Below, piece by piece: positions 17,460 through 26,878 of a stretch of DNA of 64,000 nt (positions are counted from its first letter, which is position 1; every line of letters begins with the position of its first letter). The stretch comes from CAVRXQ01 sp963849105 (GTDB taxonomy: Bacteria > Actinomycetota > Acidimicrobiia > Acidimicrobiales > Bog-793). Both the position numbers and the translations under genes were made by a program. The stretch spans positions 1-64,000 of the forward strand of contig CAWKGD010000001.1 of the NCBI GenBank assembly GCA_963849105.1, given 5' to 3'. The notes under the pieces are model-generated. The model was not told where the DNA came from. It saw nothing but the letters and a program-made list of their open reading frames with translations, and did not search any database.

Positions 17460-18431
17460 GTGAGCGGGGCCGGACAGCGCGTGCTAACGACCAAAGAGAT
17501 GTCCGGGCACGCGGTCACGCGCATAAGGCGCCGCACCCCTGCCGCGGCCTTGGTGGCTGGGGGAGCGGTGTCCATACAGTTCGGCGCCGCCATCGCCACC
17601 CACTTGTTCCACCGCGTCGGGCCAGCCGGGGCGGTGACCGTGCGGCTCCTGTTCGCCGCGTTGGCTCTCGCGGTCATTTCGCGGCCACACGCTGGGCAGC
17701 TGAGTTCCCTAAGAGCTCGGCGCCGAGATTTGCCTGTGGCGATCGGCTTCGGGCTTGTCCTCGCTGGCATGAACCTCGCCTTCTACGAGGCCATCGCTCG
17801 AGTGCCTCTGGGTGTCGCCGTCACGATCGAGTTCATCGGGCCGCTGGCGGTCACGATTAGCGGGTCGCGTCGCCGAGCCGACTTCCTATGGGCGGTCCTC
17901 GCCGGAACTGGAGTTTTCCTTCTGGCGGGAGGCGACCTCGTCGGTGGCGTCCACCATTTGAACCCCGTGGGAGTCGTTATGGCGGTCGTCGCGGGAGGGT
18001 GCTGGGCCGGTTACATCATGCTCAACGCCCAGACGGGTCGCCGGTTTGAAGGCACCACCGGCCTCGCCATTGCGATGACGGTTGGTGCACTCGGCGTGTT
18101 ACCAATCGGTATCGCTACGGCCGGGAGCCACTTGCTCGAGCCCGAGGTCTTATGGCTAGGGCTCGTGGTCGCGATTCTTTCCTCGGTTGTCCCCTATTCG
18201 TTTGAGCTCATCGCACTCAGGCGGGTGACGGCGCGAGCGTTCGGCATTCTGCTCAGCGTGGACCCAGCGATTGCGGCGCTCGCCGGGTTGGCGGTTCTCG
18301 GCCAGCATCTTTCGTTGGTGGAGGTGGTCGCCCTGGTCCTTGTCGTCGCCGCAAATGCGGGGAGCAGCTGGTTCGACTCGAGAGGAAAGGTGCCGCCCAC
18401 CGCGGAACCAACCGTCGCCCGGACCGCATGA
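17460..18431 (+). CDS. DMT/EamA-family transporter (RhtA-like exporter)
   Basis: A 323-residue polytopic protein with about ten membrane segments in two repeated EamA halves (about 30-160 and 170-300). Features such as GAAIATHLFHRVGPAGAVTVRLLFAA and AFYEAIARVPLGVAVTIEFIGPLAV are typical of the RhtA group, which exports amino acids such as threonine and homoserine. The substrate here is not known. The GTG at 17460 gives the longest product; a start at the ATG near 17499 (MSGHAV) would still include all membrane parts. It is followed by the convergent glycerol kinase gene. Confidence 0.85.
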   Translation: MSGAGQRVLTTKEMSGHAVTRIRRRTPAAALVAGGAVSIQFGAAIATHLFHRVGPAGAVTVRLLFAALALAVISRPHAGQLSSLRARRRDLPVAIGFGLVLAGMNLAFYEAIARVPLGVAVTIEFIGPLAVTISGSRRRADFLWAVLAGTGVFLLAGGDLVGGVHHLNPVGVVMAVVAGGCWAGYIMLNAQTGRRFEGTTGLAIAMTVGALGVLPIGIATAGSHLLEPEVLWLGLVVAILSSVVPYSFELIALRRVTARAFGILLSVDPAIAALAGLAVLGQHLSLVEVVALVLVVAANAGSSWFDSRGKVPPTAEPTVARTA

Positions 18432-18597
18432 CTTGTGGCCAGTGCCTCTCCGCATCCCGTGACGCGACGTAGGCCTAAGGAAACTGGGGAGCTGACGGCA
18501 TCTACCGACATCGGCGTGTGACCGTCGAGTTGCACGGCCGCTCACGCGGCTGTGGTTGGCGATGCGCCCGGGGTGGGCCGCAGCCGGCGGATTCCAC

Positions 18598-20109
18598 TTA
18601 TGTCGGTTCCCAACCGAAGGTGTGCGCGACGGCCCGTGTCCAACGACCTCGCCCCAGTTGACGTCGGGCGTCGGTCCACGTCGATTCGAAGCGCGTCGCT
18701 TCCCGCCAATGGGAGCGGAGGTCGTCAGCGCTTGTCCAGAAGCCGACGGCGAGGCCTGCCGCGTACGCCGCGCCAAGGGCCGTCGTTTCGGCGATCGCAG
18801 GTTTGGAGACGGGCACGCCGAGGATGTCGGCTTGGAGCTGCATGCAGAGCGCGTTGGCGGTGACGCCACCGTCGACCTTCAGAACCTCAATCGGGATGCC
18901 GGTGTCCCTTTGCATCGCGTCGACGACGTCAGCGGACTGGTAACAGATGGCCTCGAGCACGGCCCGAGCGAGGTGCGCCTTTGTCGCGGACCGGGTCAAG
19001 CCGACGATCACCCCCCGCGCGTCGGCGCGCCAGTACGGCGCGAACAAGCCGGAGAAAGCGGGAACGAAGTACACGCCCGCAGTGTCCTCGACGGTCTTCG
19101 CGAGGGCCTCGGTTTCTTCGGCGGTTCGGATCAGGCCGAGTTGATCCCGGAACCACTGGATCGCCGATCCCGTAGAGGCGACCGCGCCCTCGAGCGCGTA
19201 GATCGGCGCTTCTCCCTCGAACTGGTAGCAAACGGTGGTGAGGAGTCCGTTCTTCGATCGGACGATCGACTCACCGGTGTTGGAGAGAAGAAAGTTCCCC
19301 GTGCCGTAGGTGTTCTTCGTCTCTCCGGGCGAGAAGCACAGTTGGCCGACCATCGCGGCTTGCTGGTCGCCGAGGACTGCTGTGATCGGGACGCGTTGAT
19401 CTTCGTCCGCACCTTCCAGCGCGCCGAAAGCGGACGTCGATGCGGACGGGTTGATCTTCGGGAGCATCGCGCGCGGAACACTGAACAGCTCGAGCAGTTC
19501 GCCGTCCCAGTCCAACCGCTCGAGATCCATGAGCATCGTTCGGCTGGCGTTCGTCACATCGGTGACGTGGTACCCGCCGCTCGGGCCGCCGGTGAGGTTC
19601 CACACGAGCCAGGAGTCGATCGTCCCGAAGAGCGCGGTGTGTCGCTCGGCGTGCTGCCGCAGGCCGTCGACGTGGTCGAGCAGCCAGGAAATCTTGCCGC
19701 CGGCGAAGTACGTCGAAGGGGGAAGTCCGCTGCACTCGCGGATGTACTCGCCGTGACCTGCCGCGTCGATCGCGCGAATGATCTGGTCCGTTCTCGTGTC
19801 CTGCCAAACGATGGCGGGCGCGTAGGGCACGCCGTCTTTCGGGTTCCACACGACGGTCGTTTCGCGCTGGTTCGCGACGCCGATGCACGCCAGATCCGCG
19901 ATGGACAGTCGCGCCGTCTCGAGCGCTCCGTGCATCGCTGTCTTTGTGCGGTCAATGATCTCAACCGGGTCGTGTTCGACCCAGCCCGGCCTCGGGAACA
20001 GCTGCGCGTGCTGGACCTGATTGCGCGCGACTTCGCGTCCGTCGTGGTCGAAGACCATGAACCGCGTGCTCGTGGTCCCCTGGTCGAGCGCGCCGACGAA
20101 GTCGCCCAC
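18598..20109 (-). CDS. glpK: Glycerol kinase
   Basis: Phosphorylates glycerol to sn-glycerol 3-phosphate with ATP. The 503-residue length and motifs fit the FGGY family GlpK group: ALDQGTTSTRFMVFD at the N terminus, PRPGWVEHDP, ANQRETTVVWN, GTIDSWLVWNLTGG, VTDVTNASRTMLMD, GDQQAAMVGQ, NTYGTGNFLLSNTG, the FSGLFAPYWRADARG region and KVDGGVTANALCMQLQAD. The ATG at 20109 starts right before the conserved domain. No glpF or glpD lies beside it in this window, so it appears to be monocistronic. Confidence 0.95.
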   Translation of the reverse strand: MGDFVGALDQGTTSTRFMVFDHDGREVARNQVQHAQLFPRPGWVEHDPVEIIDRTKTAMHGALETARLSIADLACIGVANQRETTVVWNPKDGVPYAPAIVWQDTRTDQIIRAIDAAGHGEYIRECSGLPPSTYFAGGKISWLLDHVDGLRQHAERHTALFGTIDSWLVWNLTGGPSGGYHVTDVTNASRTMLMDLERLDWDGELLELFSVPRAMLPKINPSASTSAFGALEGADEDQRVPITAVLGDQQAAMVGQLCFSPGETKNTYGTGNFLLSNTGESIVRSKNGLLTTVCYQFEGEAPIYALEGAVASTGSAIQWFRDQLGLIRTAEETEALAKTVEDTAGVYFVPAFSGLFAPYWRADARGVIVGLTRSATKAHLARAVLEAICYQSADVVDAMQRDTGIPIEVLKVDGGVTANALCMQLQADILGVPVSKPAIAETTALGAAYAAGLAVGFWTSADDLRSHWREATRFESTWTDARRQLGRGRWTRAVAHTFGWEPT

Positions 20110-20351
20110 GGCTAGTGCTCCCGCTGTGCGGTGATCGTTTGATTTGCACGCGTGGTCATTGGAGGCCCTTGGTACGACAGGCAGCAGCGACGGCGTCTCT
20201 TCGAAGGCGCGCCACCTCTTCGTCGCTGCGAGCGTACGTGAGCGTCCGGGACCCGATCCCTGGACAGATCATTTTGTGTCATCGAACGGTGGTGCGTTTC
20301 AGGCCGAAAATCGGTCATTGGTCATTTTTCTCGCTCTGACCGTCGAGGTCG

Positions 20352-21335
20352 GTGAGACTGACGCCCGTGCGACGGAGACCGGGTCCTGGCGCGGTCACCT
20401 TGGCAGTTACGTGTGTTCTTCTCATCGCGGTTGGGGTCGTCGTCGTACTGAGCGGATCACCACGTTCGATCGGTGTCTCGGCAGCAAAGTACGTGCTTTC
20501 AAATCCCCGTGATCACTGCCGTGCGCACTTCCGCAAGAGACTCCGCACGATCGTTCGTCGAGAACGCGTCGAAATCGACGGCCGATGGGTGGCCGAGAAT
20601 GTGAGAGTCCAATACGGCGAGTGCCTGAATTCACCGCCGAAGCCCAAGAATTCGTCCGCTCCGTCCACGACGCACGCGGCGAGCACGACGACAGCACCGC
20701 CTGGCGCGCCGACGACGACTACGACGACTACGACGATCAGTCCCAGCGACGATGGATTCGATCCGACGATGACGAGCCAGTGGGCGGGTTACTTTGAACT
20801 TCCCGGTCCGGTGAGTTCGGTCAGCGCGACCTGGGTGGTTCCAAGTCTCGTTTGCTCGGGCACAGAAACGTTTTCGTCGACGTGGGTCGGTGTCGGCGGG
20901 CTGGACGGTGGCGTGCTTCTGCAGACCGGCATGTACGACAAGTGCGTCGGCGGCGTGGCAGAAAACGGAGCCTTTGCCGAGGAGTTTCCGGGCGGAACCG
21001 ACAGCTTCGGTCTGCTTATCGAGCCGGGTGACACCGTCACGGCGACGGTGAGCGATGGCTCGGGAGGGTGGACGGCGGAACTGACCGACGCGACGACAGG
21101 GCAGGCCGAGTCCGTTGACGCGCCCGGTTACTCGGGAGGAGGCTCAGCGGAGTGGATGGCTGAGGCATCCGGAGTGAGCGCTGGCGTCCCGATGGCCAAT
21201 TTCGGCAGCGAGCAACTGAGCTCCTTCACCGTCAACGGAGCGCCAGCATCCGTCCCTGAGTCAGACGTCTGGGAGATGGCAAATGTCACACCGAGCGATC
21301 CTGGGGCAGGTGTCTATCGCTTGACCTACGGGTGA
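20352..21335 (+). CDS. Secreted G1-family (eqolisin-like) glutamic peptidase
   Basis: A 327-residue protein with a signal/anchor segment (about 14-34), a Cys-containing region, and a Ser/Thr/Pro linker with a run of eight threonines (about 100-132). The beta-sandwich domain (about 142-327) shows the G1 plan: WAGY, SATWVVPSL, STWVGVGG, VLLQTGMYDKC, EFPGG, PGDTVTATV, and GSAEWMAEAS. Gln191 and Glu267 match the Gln/Glu catalytic dyad of scytalidoglutamic peptidase. The start is a GTG. The family contains acid-active endopeptidases. A second G1-type gene is at 50362-51660. Confidence 0.78.
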   Translation: MRLTPVRRRPGPGAVTLAVTCVLLIAVGVVVVLSGSPRSIGVSAAKYVLSNPRDHCRAHFRKRLRTIVRRERVEIDGRWVAENVRVQYGECLNSPPKPKNSSAPSTTHAASTTTAPPGAPTTTTTTTTISPSDDGFDPTMTSQWAGYFELPGPVSSVSATWVVPSLVCSGTETFSSTWVGVGGLDGGVLLQTGMYDKCVGGVAENGAFAEEFPGGTDSFGLLIEPGDTVTATVSDGSGGWTAELTDATTGQAESVDAPGYSGGGSAEWMAEASGVSAGVPMANFGSEQLSSFTVNGAPASVPESDVWEMANVTPSDPGAGVYRLTYG

Positions 21336-21374
21336 GTCACCGCACTCGAAGATCGCGGACGAAGATTCCAGACG

Positions 21375-21845
21375 TCAGTTTCGATCGAGAGGATCCATCG
21401 CCACGATCGCGGCGCCAAGTTCGGTGTTCAAGTCCCGTGCGGTCGATGTCTCGTAGAGCGGCCCGGTGCCATCGGCCAGGAGCGCCCGGACCATCGCCAC
21501 CCCGCGCACGTCGATCGGTCCCATTGCGAGGAGACGGTCGATCAGCGCTTTGAGCTCCCGGCGGTTGTCGAAGATCTGACCGCGAGAGAGAGGTACCCGA
21601 AAGCGGACCCTGGCCGGCGAACCCGCGGCGTCGAGGATTCGTTCCAGACATCCGGCCAGAAGCTGGCGGTGCGAGGGTCGTGCCAGCCGCTCGGCGTGGA
21701 GAGCGAGCGCGAAATTGGAGTCCGGCACGCACCCGTGAGCGAGTTCGTTGTCGAGTCGCCGTGCCCGCAATCTGACGCAGAGCCGGTCGACGAGATGCAC
21801 ACGCCGAGTGGTGATGCCGGCGCGGTCGTCTAGCAGCACGATCAT
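21375..21845 (-). CDS. Hypothetical protein
   Basis: About 156 residues from the ATG at 21845 (MIVLLDDRAG); the frame is open to 21905. Arg- and Leu-rich with regularly spaced hydrophobic residues (RRELKALIDRLL, DVRGVAMVRALLADGTGPLY), which suggests a small helical soluble protein. I do not recognise a family. It is divergent from the CGNR gene, with about 116 bp between. Confidence 0.55.
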   Translation of the reverse strand: MIVLLDDRAGITTRRVHLVDRLCVRLRARRLDNELAHGCVPDSNFALALHAERLARPSHRQLLAGCLERILDAAGSPARVRFRVPLSRGQIFDNRRELKALIDRLLAMGPIDVRGVAMVRALLADGTGPLYETSTARDLNTELGAAIVAMDPLDRN

Positions 21846-21967
21846 GGCGTCTCCCTTCTCGGGCCTGGGTAGCCCGTTTCGACGTCCCGTGACCAGTAAC
21901 CACATCTAACCAGTCATGTCGAGACCAGTCAAGTACCTTTGGCGGTCACGCCAGGTACGCTGTGGTC

Positions 21968-22546
21968 ATGGCCGCGCCGCCTTGGGTTCCGACAGCGGAG
22001 ACGAAACCGGCGCCGATGCCGCTTTTGTTGGTGCAGTCATTCGTGAATACCTGGGAGGGCGACGCAGAAACGGACCTGCTCGGCGAACCCGCGTCCGCCC
22101 GAGCATGGCTGTCGGACGCGGGGCTGCTTTCGGGACACGGCCACCTGGGCGATGACGACTTGGCGCTCGCGCGGCAGGTACGCGAGAGCATTCGGGCGCT
22201 CCTCGTTCACAATGGCGGCGGGCCGGCCCCAGCGTCGAGGGACATCAGAGCGCTGAACCAGCTCGCCCGCGCGAGTCGCTTGCAGACTCAGGTCGCGACG
22301 TCGGGTCTGATAGAGCTGCAACCCGAAAGAGATCATCGTCCGATCGCACTCGGCAAACTCCTAGTGATCATTCGGGACGCGCAGTGCGACGGCAGTTGGA
22401 AGCGTTTGAAGGCTTGCCACAACTCCGATTGCCGCTGGGCTTTCTACGACCGGTCCCACGCTGGAAGGGGAGCGTGGTGCGACATGGCCGTCTGCGGCAA
22501 TCGAATTAAGAACCGGAATCTCCGATCTCGACGACGAAAGCCATGA
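21968..22546 (+). CDS. CGNR zinc-finger protein (ABATE domain)
   Basis: A protein of about 192 residues with an N-terminal ABATE-type region (LLVQSFVNTWEG, LARQVRESIRALL, ALNQLA) and a C-terminal CGNR zinc finger: ACHNSDCRWAFYDRSHAGRGAWCDMAVCGNR, followed by a basic tail. Four cysteines can bind zinc. The family is presumed to comprise stress-linked transcription regulators in actinobacteria. A GTG two codons earlier (21962) is an alternative start. Confidence 0.85.
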   Translation: MAAPPWVPTAETKPAPMPLLLVQSFVNTWEGDAETDLLGEPASARAWLSDAGLLSGHGHLGDDDLALARQVRESIRALLVHNGGGPAPASRDIRALNQLARASRLQTQVATSGLIELQPERDHRPIALGKLLVIIRDAQCDGSWKRLKACHNSDCRWAFYDRSHAGRGAWCDMAVCGNRIKNRNLRSRRRKP

Positions 22547-22682
22547 CGCGCCTCTCCATCACCGAGGGCGTTGGATTTGAAGAGACCCGAGACCGTGCGG
22601 GGCGCGCACGTGACCGGCGGCGAATACTGCGGATAGGAGTTGTTGGCACCGCCCAAGGGTGCGGATCTGGGTGTCGTTCAGA

Positions 22683-23039
22683 TCAAAATATGACGTAGGC
22701 CTTTCGCAGCGTGTCGTGGATCTCCCACGTGCCGCTCCAGCCTTTCGGGAACAGCGCGACATCCCCGGCCTTCAGCTCGAGCGGGTGACCGCCATCGATC
22801 GTCACGGTCATCGATCCCTTCAGGACATGGATGAACTCGTTCGTCTCGAGCAGCCATCGTGACGATCCGGGCGTGCACTCCCAGATCCCGGCCTCGTCAT
22901 CACCGTCTTGCCAAATCGTGATTCCCGCCGTCCGCATTTCCGGCCCGGTCGCCTCGGCGAGTGGTCCCCAGTCTTCGAGGCGATCAACATTCGCGGCGCC
23001 CGTGAGCGCGGCTGTCATCGGCGTGGCTGTCTCGGTCAT
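22683..23039 (-). CDS. Cupin-domain protein
   Basis: A 118-residue single-domain cupin of the DUF861/Cupin_3 type (AGIWECTPGSSRWLLETNEFIHVLKGSMTVTIDGG, then LKAGDVALFPKGWSGTWEIHDTLRKAYVIF). Members such as ureidoglycine aminohydrolase relatives or EutQ-like proteins act on small nitrogen compounds. The usual metal-binding histidines are largely absent from this copy, so enzymatic activity is doubtful. It is divergent from the acyl-CoA dehydrogenase gene, with operator-like site A between them, and so belongs to the predicted TetR regulon. Confidence 0.8.
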   Translation of the reverse strand: MTETATPMTAALTGAANVDRLEDWGPLAEATGPEMRTAGITIWQDGDDEAGIWECTPGSSRWLLETNEFIHVLKGSMTVTIDGGHPLELKAGDVALFPKGWSGTWEIHDTLRKAYVIF

Positions 23040-23087
23040 CGGTTGTTTCCTTCTTTCTCACCCTGGCTCGGTCATGAGGTTCGCATA

Positions 23088-23103
23088 GACTGAATGAACA
23101 GTC
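23088..23103. promoter_or_regulatory. Operator-like inverted repeat, site A
   Basis: Reads GACTGA-ATGA-ACAGTC followed by AATC. It is one of four copies of the GACTGA-N4-TCAGTC motif within 10.4 kb and is in the divergent promoter region of the cupin and acyl-CoA dehydrogenase genes. Binding by the TetR regulator encoded at 32697-33359 is inferred. Confidence 0.7.
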
Positions 23104-23145
23104 AATCAAACTCCGGTGCTTTGCGGGAGTGTGTCTGGGGGGTCG

Positions 23146-24312
<1,167 letters not shown>

Positions 24313-24352
24313 CGGACTATCCGCACGGACCCCTTCAGGGTGTGAACGGCCT

Positions 24353-25546
24353 TTAGCTGATCGTCACCGGTGAGCTGACGTTCCGCACCGGCGCGCCGAG
24401 GTACCCTCGGGCAATCATCGTCACGAGCTGGTAGACCGCGTCCTCTTCCTGGGAGAGTGGACCCGGGATCGCGTGTGGCGAGGAAAGCCCGCGCTGGACT
24501 GACTCGCACGCCTTCCAATCCTGTTCGTTCGTGATGTCCCAGAACTCGATGGCGAACGCTGGGTCGAATTCGGATTGGTCGAATGACTCCGGAGCGAACG
24601 ACCATGTGCAGTCGATCCGCGTCCGATCGGCTGCAAGTGGTGTGAGCCGATGGGTCATGACGTAGTCCGGGTGCAGGCTCAAAAGCACGTTCGGGAAAAT
24701 GCTGGCGTAGATCACCTGGTGCAGCGACTCGCCGCTCAATGCGCGCAGCGGAACCGCCTCGGTCGTCCCGTCGAGCGACATCGTCGACATCCCCTCGCGA
24801 ATCTCCATCCATCCGCCGACCCACGCTCCGCCGTCGGGGACGTAGTTCGCGCCGCTTTTCGGCGGGCTGATTTCGCAGAACTGCGGGTGGATCGTCGAGC
24901 AGTGGTAACACTCCTGGTAGTTCTCGGTGAGGATCTTCCAGTTTGCTCTGGCGTCGTAGGTGTGACGTCCTCCGACCTTCAGTCGGTCCGGTTCGTACGG
25001 GGCGACGAGCGCCTGCAAGGTTGCCAGGCGATCGTGCAGCGGCTCGCCGGACACCGACGCGTCGATGAAGACGAGACCGGCCCACTCCCCAGCCGGAAGT
25101 TCGACGAGACCGTTCGCCGAGGGGTCGAATCGATCGGCGTCCTGAAAGCCGCGCGCGGCTTTCAGGTTGCCGCAGAGGTCGTAGCTCCAAGAGTGGTACG
25201 GACAGGTGATCCGCGCGCTGTGCGCCGACTCTCCACAGGTGAGGAGTTCGTGTCCTCGGTGCCGACACGTGTTCGCGAAGCCGTGGACCTGGCCGTCGTT
25301 GTCTCGGGTGAGGAGCACGCCGGACGATCCGATCGATTCGGCGCGTTGATCACCCGGATTGGCGACGTCCTCACTGAGGCCGACGCACACCCAACCCCGG
25401 CCGAAGAAGTGCTCTTGTTCCCACGCGAACACCGACGCGTCGACGTACGCCGCGCGGGGGAGCATCCGGCTCTCGCCAAACGGACGCAGCGTCGCTTCGA
25501 GACCGGCGCGGTCGATCGGTGCTGCCTCGTGAGTTTGACTGAACAT
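24353..25546 (-). CDS. Rieske non-haem iron oxygenase, quaternary-ammonium (GbcA/CntA) type
   Basis: Catalytic alpha subunit of 397 residues. Rieske cluster ligands are Cys94-x-His96 and Cys115-x2-His118. The mononuclear iron site has His215, His220 and Asp337, and the bridging residue is Glu212 (ENYQECYHC) instead of the usual Asp. The spacing E-x2-H-x4-H equals that of carnitine oxygenase CntA. The C-terminal stretch (NEQDWKACESVQRGLSS, PGPLSQEEDAVYQ) is typical of glycine-betaine and stachydrine demethylases. Such enzymes oxidise an N-methyl group or cleave a quaternary amine; demethylation releases formaldehyde, and a formaldehyde dehydrogenase gene lies directly upstream on the same strand. 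The reductase partner is not in the window. The ATG at 25546 lies inside operator-like site B. Confidence 0.88.
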   Translation of the reverse strand: MFSQTHEAAPIDRAGLEATLRPFGESRMLPRAAYVDASVFAWEQEHFFGRGWVCVGLSEDVANPGDQRAESIGSSGVLLTRDNDGQVHGFANTCRHRGHELLTCGESAHSARITCPYHSWSYDLCGNLKAARGFQDADRFDPSANGLVELPAGEWAGLVFIDASVSGEPLHDRLATLQALVAPYEPDRLKVGGRHTYDARANWKILTENYQECYHCSTIHPQFCEISPPKSGANYVPDGGAWVGGWMEIREGMSTMSLDGTTEAVPLRALSGESLHQVIYASIFPNVLLSLHPDYVMTHRLTPLAADRTRIDCTWSFAPESFDQSEFDPAFAIEFWDITNEQDWKACESVQRGLSSPHAIPGPLSQEEDAVYQLVTMIARGYLGAPVRNVSSPVTIS

Positions 25547-25552
25547 ACAATC
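25537..25552. promoter_or_regulatory. Operator-like inverted repeat, site B
   Basis: Reads GACTGA-ACAT-ACAATC followed by AATC, a weaker copy of the motif (two mismatches in the right arm). It covers the ATG of the Rieske oxygenase gene, so a bound repressor would block transcription start or elongation. The short space before the ATG has no Shine-Dalgarno sequence, which fits a leaderless mRNA. Confidence 0.6.
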
Positions 25553-25618
25553 AATCCTACGTGGCTCTCGTTCGGGGCGTCGAGGAGACCACCGCTGCCT
25601 GCGCCGGGTCGCCGCCGG

Positions 25619-26710
25619 TCATCGGCCGATGACGACGACGGAGCGCAACACCTCTCCCCGCTGCATCTTCGCGAACGCTTCCTCGACGTCGTCGAGCGAG
25701 ATCGTCTCGCTGACGAATCCGTCGAGATTGAGCCTTCGGGCAAGGTAGAGATCGATCAGCATTGGGAAGTCACGCTCTGGCAGGCAGTCGCCGTACCAGC
25801 TCGGCCTGAGGCGGCCGCCTCGACCGAAGAACTCGATCATCGGCAGGTCGATGCGCATCTCTGGCGTCGGCACCCCCACCTGGACAAGGGTGCCGGCGAG
25901 GTCTCTCGCGAAGAATGCCTGCTGCATCACTTGCGGGTTGCCGACCGCCTCGATGCAGACGTCCGCGCCGTATCCGCCTGTTTTTTGCCGAATCGCCTTG
26001 ACGGGATCGTTCTCGCTCGCGAGAACCGTGTCGGTCGCACCGAACTGACGCGCGATTTCGAGCTTGCGCGCATCGACATCGACCGCGATCACCTTGGTCG
26101 CGCCGGCGAGCCGCGCGCCGACGATCGCCGCACAGCCAACTCCGCCACATCCGAAGACCGCCACTGAGTCGCCTGGACCGACTTCACCGGTATTCATCGC
26201 CGCTCCGAGCCCAGCCATCACTCCGCAACCGAGGAGCCCTGCCGCCTCCGGGCGGGCCCGGGAGTCGACCTTTGTGCACTGGCCCGCCGCGACGAGCGTC
26301 ATTTCGGCGAACGCCCCGATGCCGAGCGCCGGCGAGAGCGTCTTGCCGTTCTTCCGCGTCATCTTCTGCGTCGCGTTCTGCGTCGCGAAGCAGTACCACG
26401 GGCGACCTCGTCGGCAGGACCGGCATCGTCCGCAGACGGCGCGCCAGTTGAGGATGACGAAGTCTCCCGGCGCGACGGAAGCGACGCCGTCTCCGACCGA
26501 CTCGACGACGCCAGCTGCCTCGTGACCGAGAAGGAACGGGAAGTCGTCGTTGATCCCCCCCTCGCGGTAGTGGAGATCGGTGTGGCAGACGCCGCACGCC
26601 TGCACCCTCACCCGCGCTTCACCCGGTCCCGGATCGGGGACCACGATCGTTTCGACCTTGACGGCCGCGCCCTTCTCTTCGGCGACGACTCCTCGGACCT
26701 CGGTGGGCAT
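25619..26710 (-). CDS. S-(hydroxymethyl)mycothiol dehydrogenase (mycothiol-dependent formaldehyde dehydrogenase)
   Basis: A 363-residue zinc-dependent medium-chain dehydrogenase that oxidises the formaldehyde-mycothiol adduct with NAD. It closely follows the actinobacterial MscR/AdhE2 pattern: VRGVVAEEKGAAVKVE, ACGVCHTDLHYREGGINDD, LGHEAAG, GDFVILNWRAVCG, structural zinc cysteines in CGRCRSCRRGRPWYC, LGCGVMAGLGAAMNTG, the nucleotide loop GCGGVG, and RPSWYGDCLPERDFP. It lies 72 bp upstream of the Rieske gene on the same strand, which fits removal of formaldehyde produced by N-demethylation. It is divergent from the aminotransferase gene across site C. Confidence 0.9.
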   Translation of the reverse strand: MPTEVRGVVAEEKGAAVKVETIVVPDPGPGEARVRVQACGVCHTDLHYREGGINDDFPFLLGHEAAGVVESVGDGVASVAPGDFVILNWRAVCGRCRSCRRGRPWYCFATQNATQKMTRKNGKTLSPALGIGAFAEMTLVAAGQCTKVDSRARPEAAGLLGCGVMAGLGAAMNTGEVGPGDSVAVFGCGGVGCAAIVGARLAGATKVIAVDVDARKLEIARQFGATDTVLASENDPVKAIRQKTGGYGADVCIEAVGNPQVMQQAFFARDLAGTLVQVGVPTPEMRIDLPMIEFFGRGGRLRPSWYGDCLPERDFPMLIDLYLARRLNLDGFVSETISLDDVEEAFAKMQRGEVLRSVVVIGR

Positions 26711-26806
26711 CTTTTGGCTCCGTTTGTCTCGAGCGACGAAGGGATCTTTGTCGCGAAATCGCTGCGAGAGCCCGCACTCCCTTGTCCGGTCCAGGCAGCC
26801 CTTCTA

Positions 26807-26822
26807 AACTGAACGTTCAGTC
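26807..26822. promoter_or_regulatory. Operator-like inverted repeat, site C
   Basis: Reads AACTGA-ACGT-TCAGTC; the inner 14 bp ACTGAACGTTCAGT is a perfect palindrome. It lies between the divergent dehydrogenase and aminotransferase genes, the latter leading the transport operon. Confidence 0.7.
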
Positions 26823-26878
26823 AAACACAGCCGTCCGGCGACGACAAACGCGCCGGCGGCGAAACGAACGGAGTTGAC

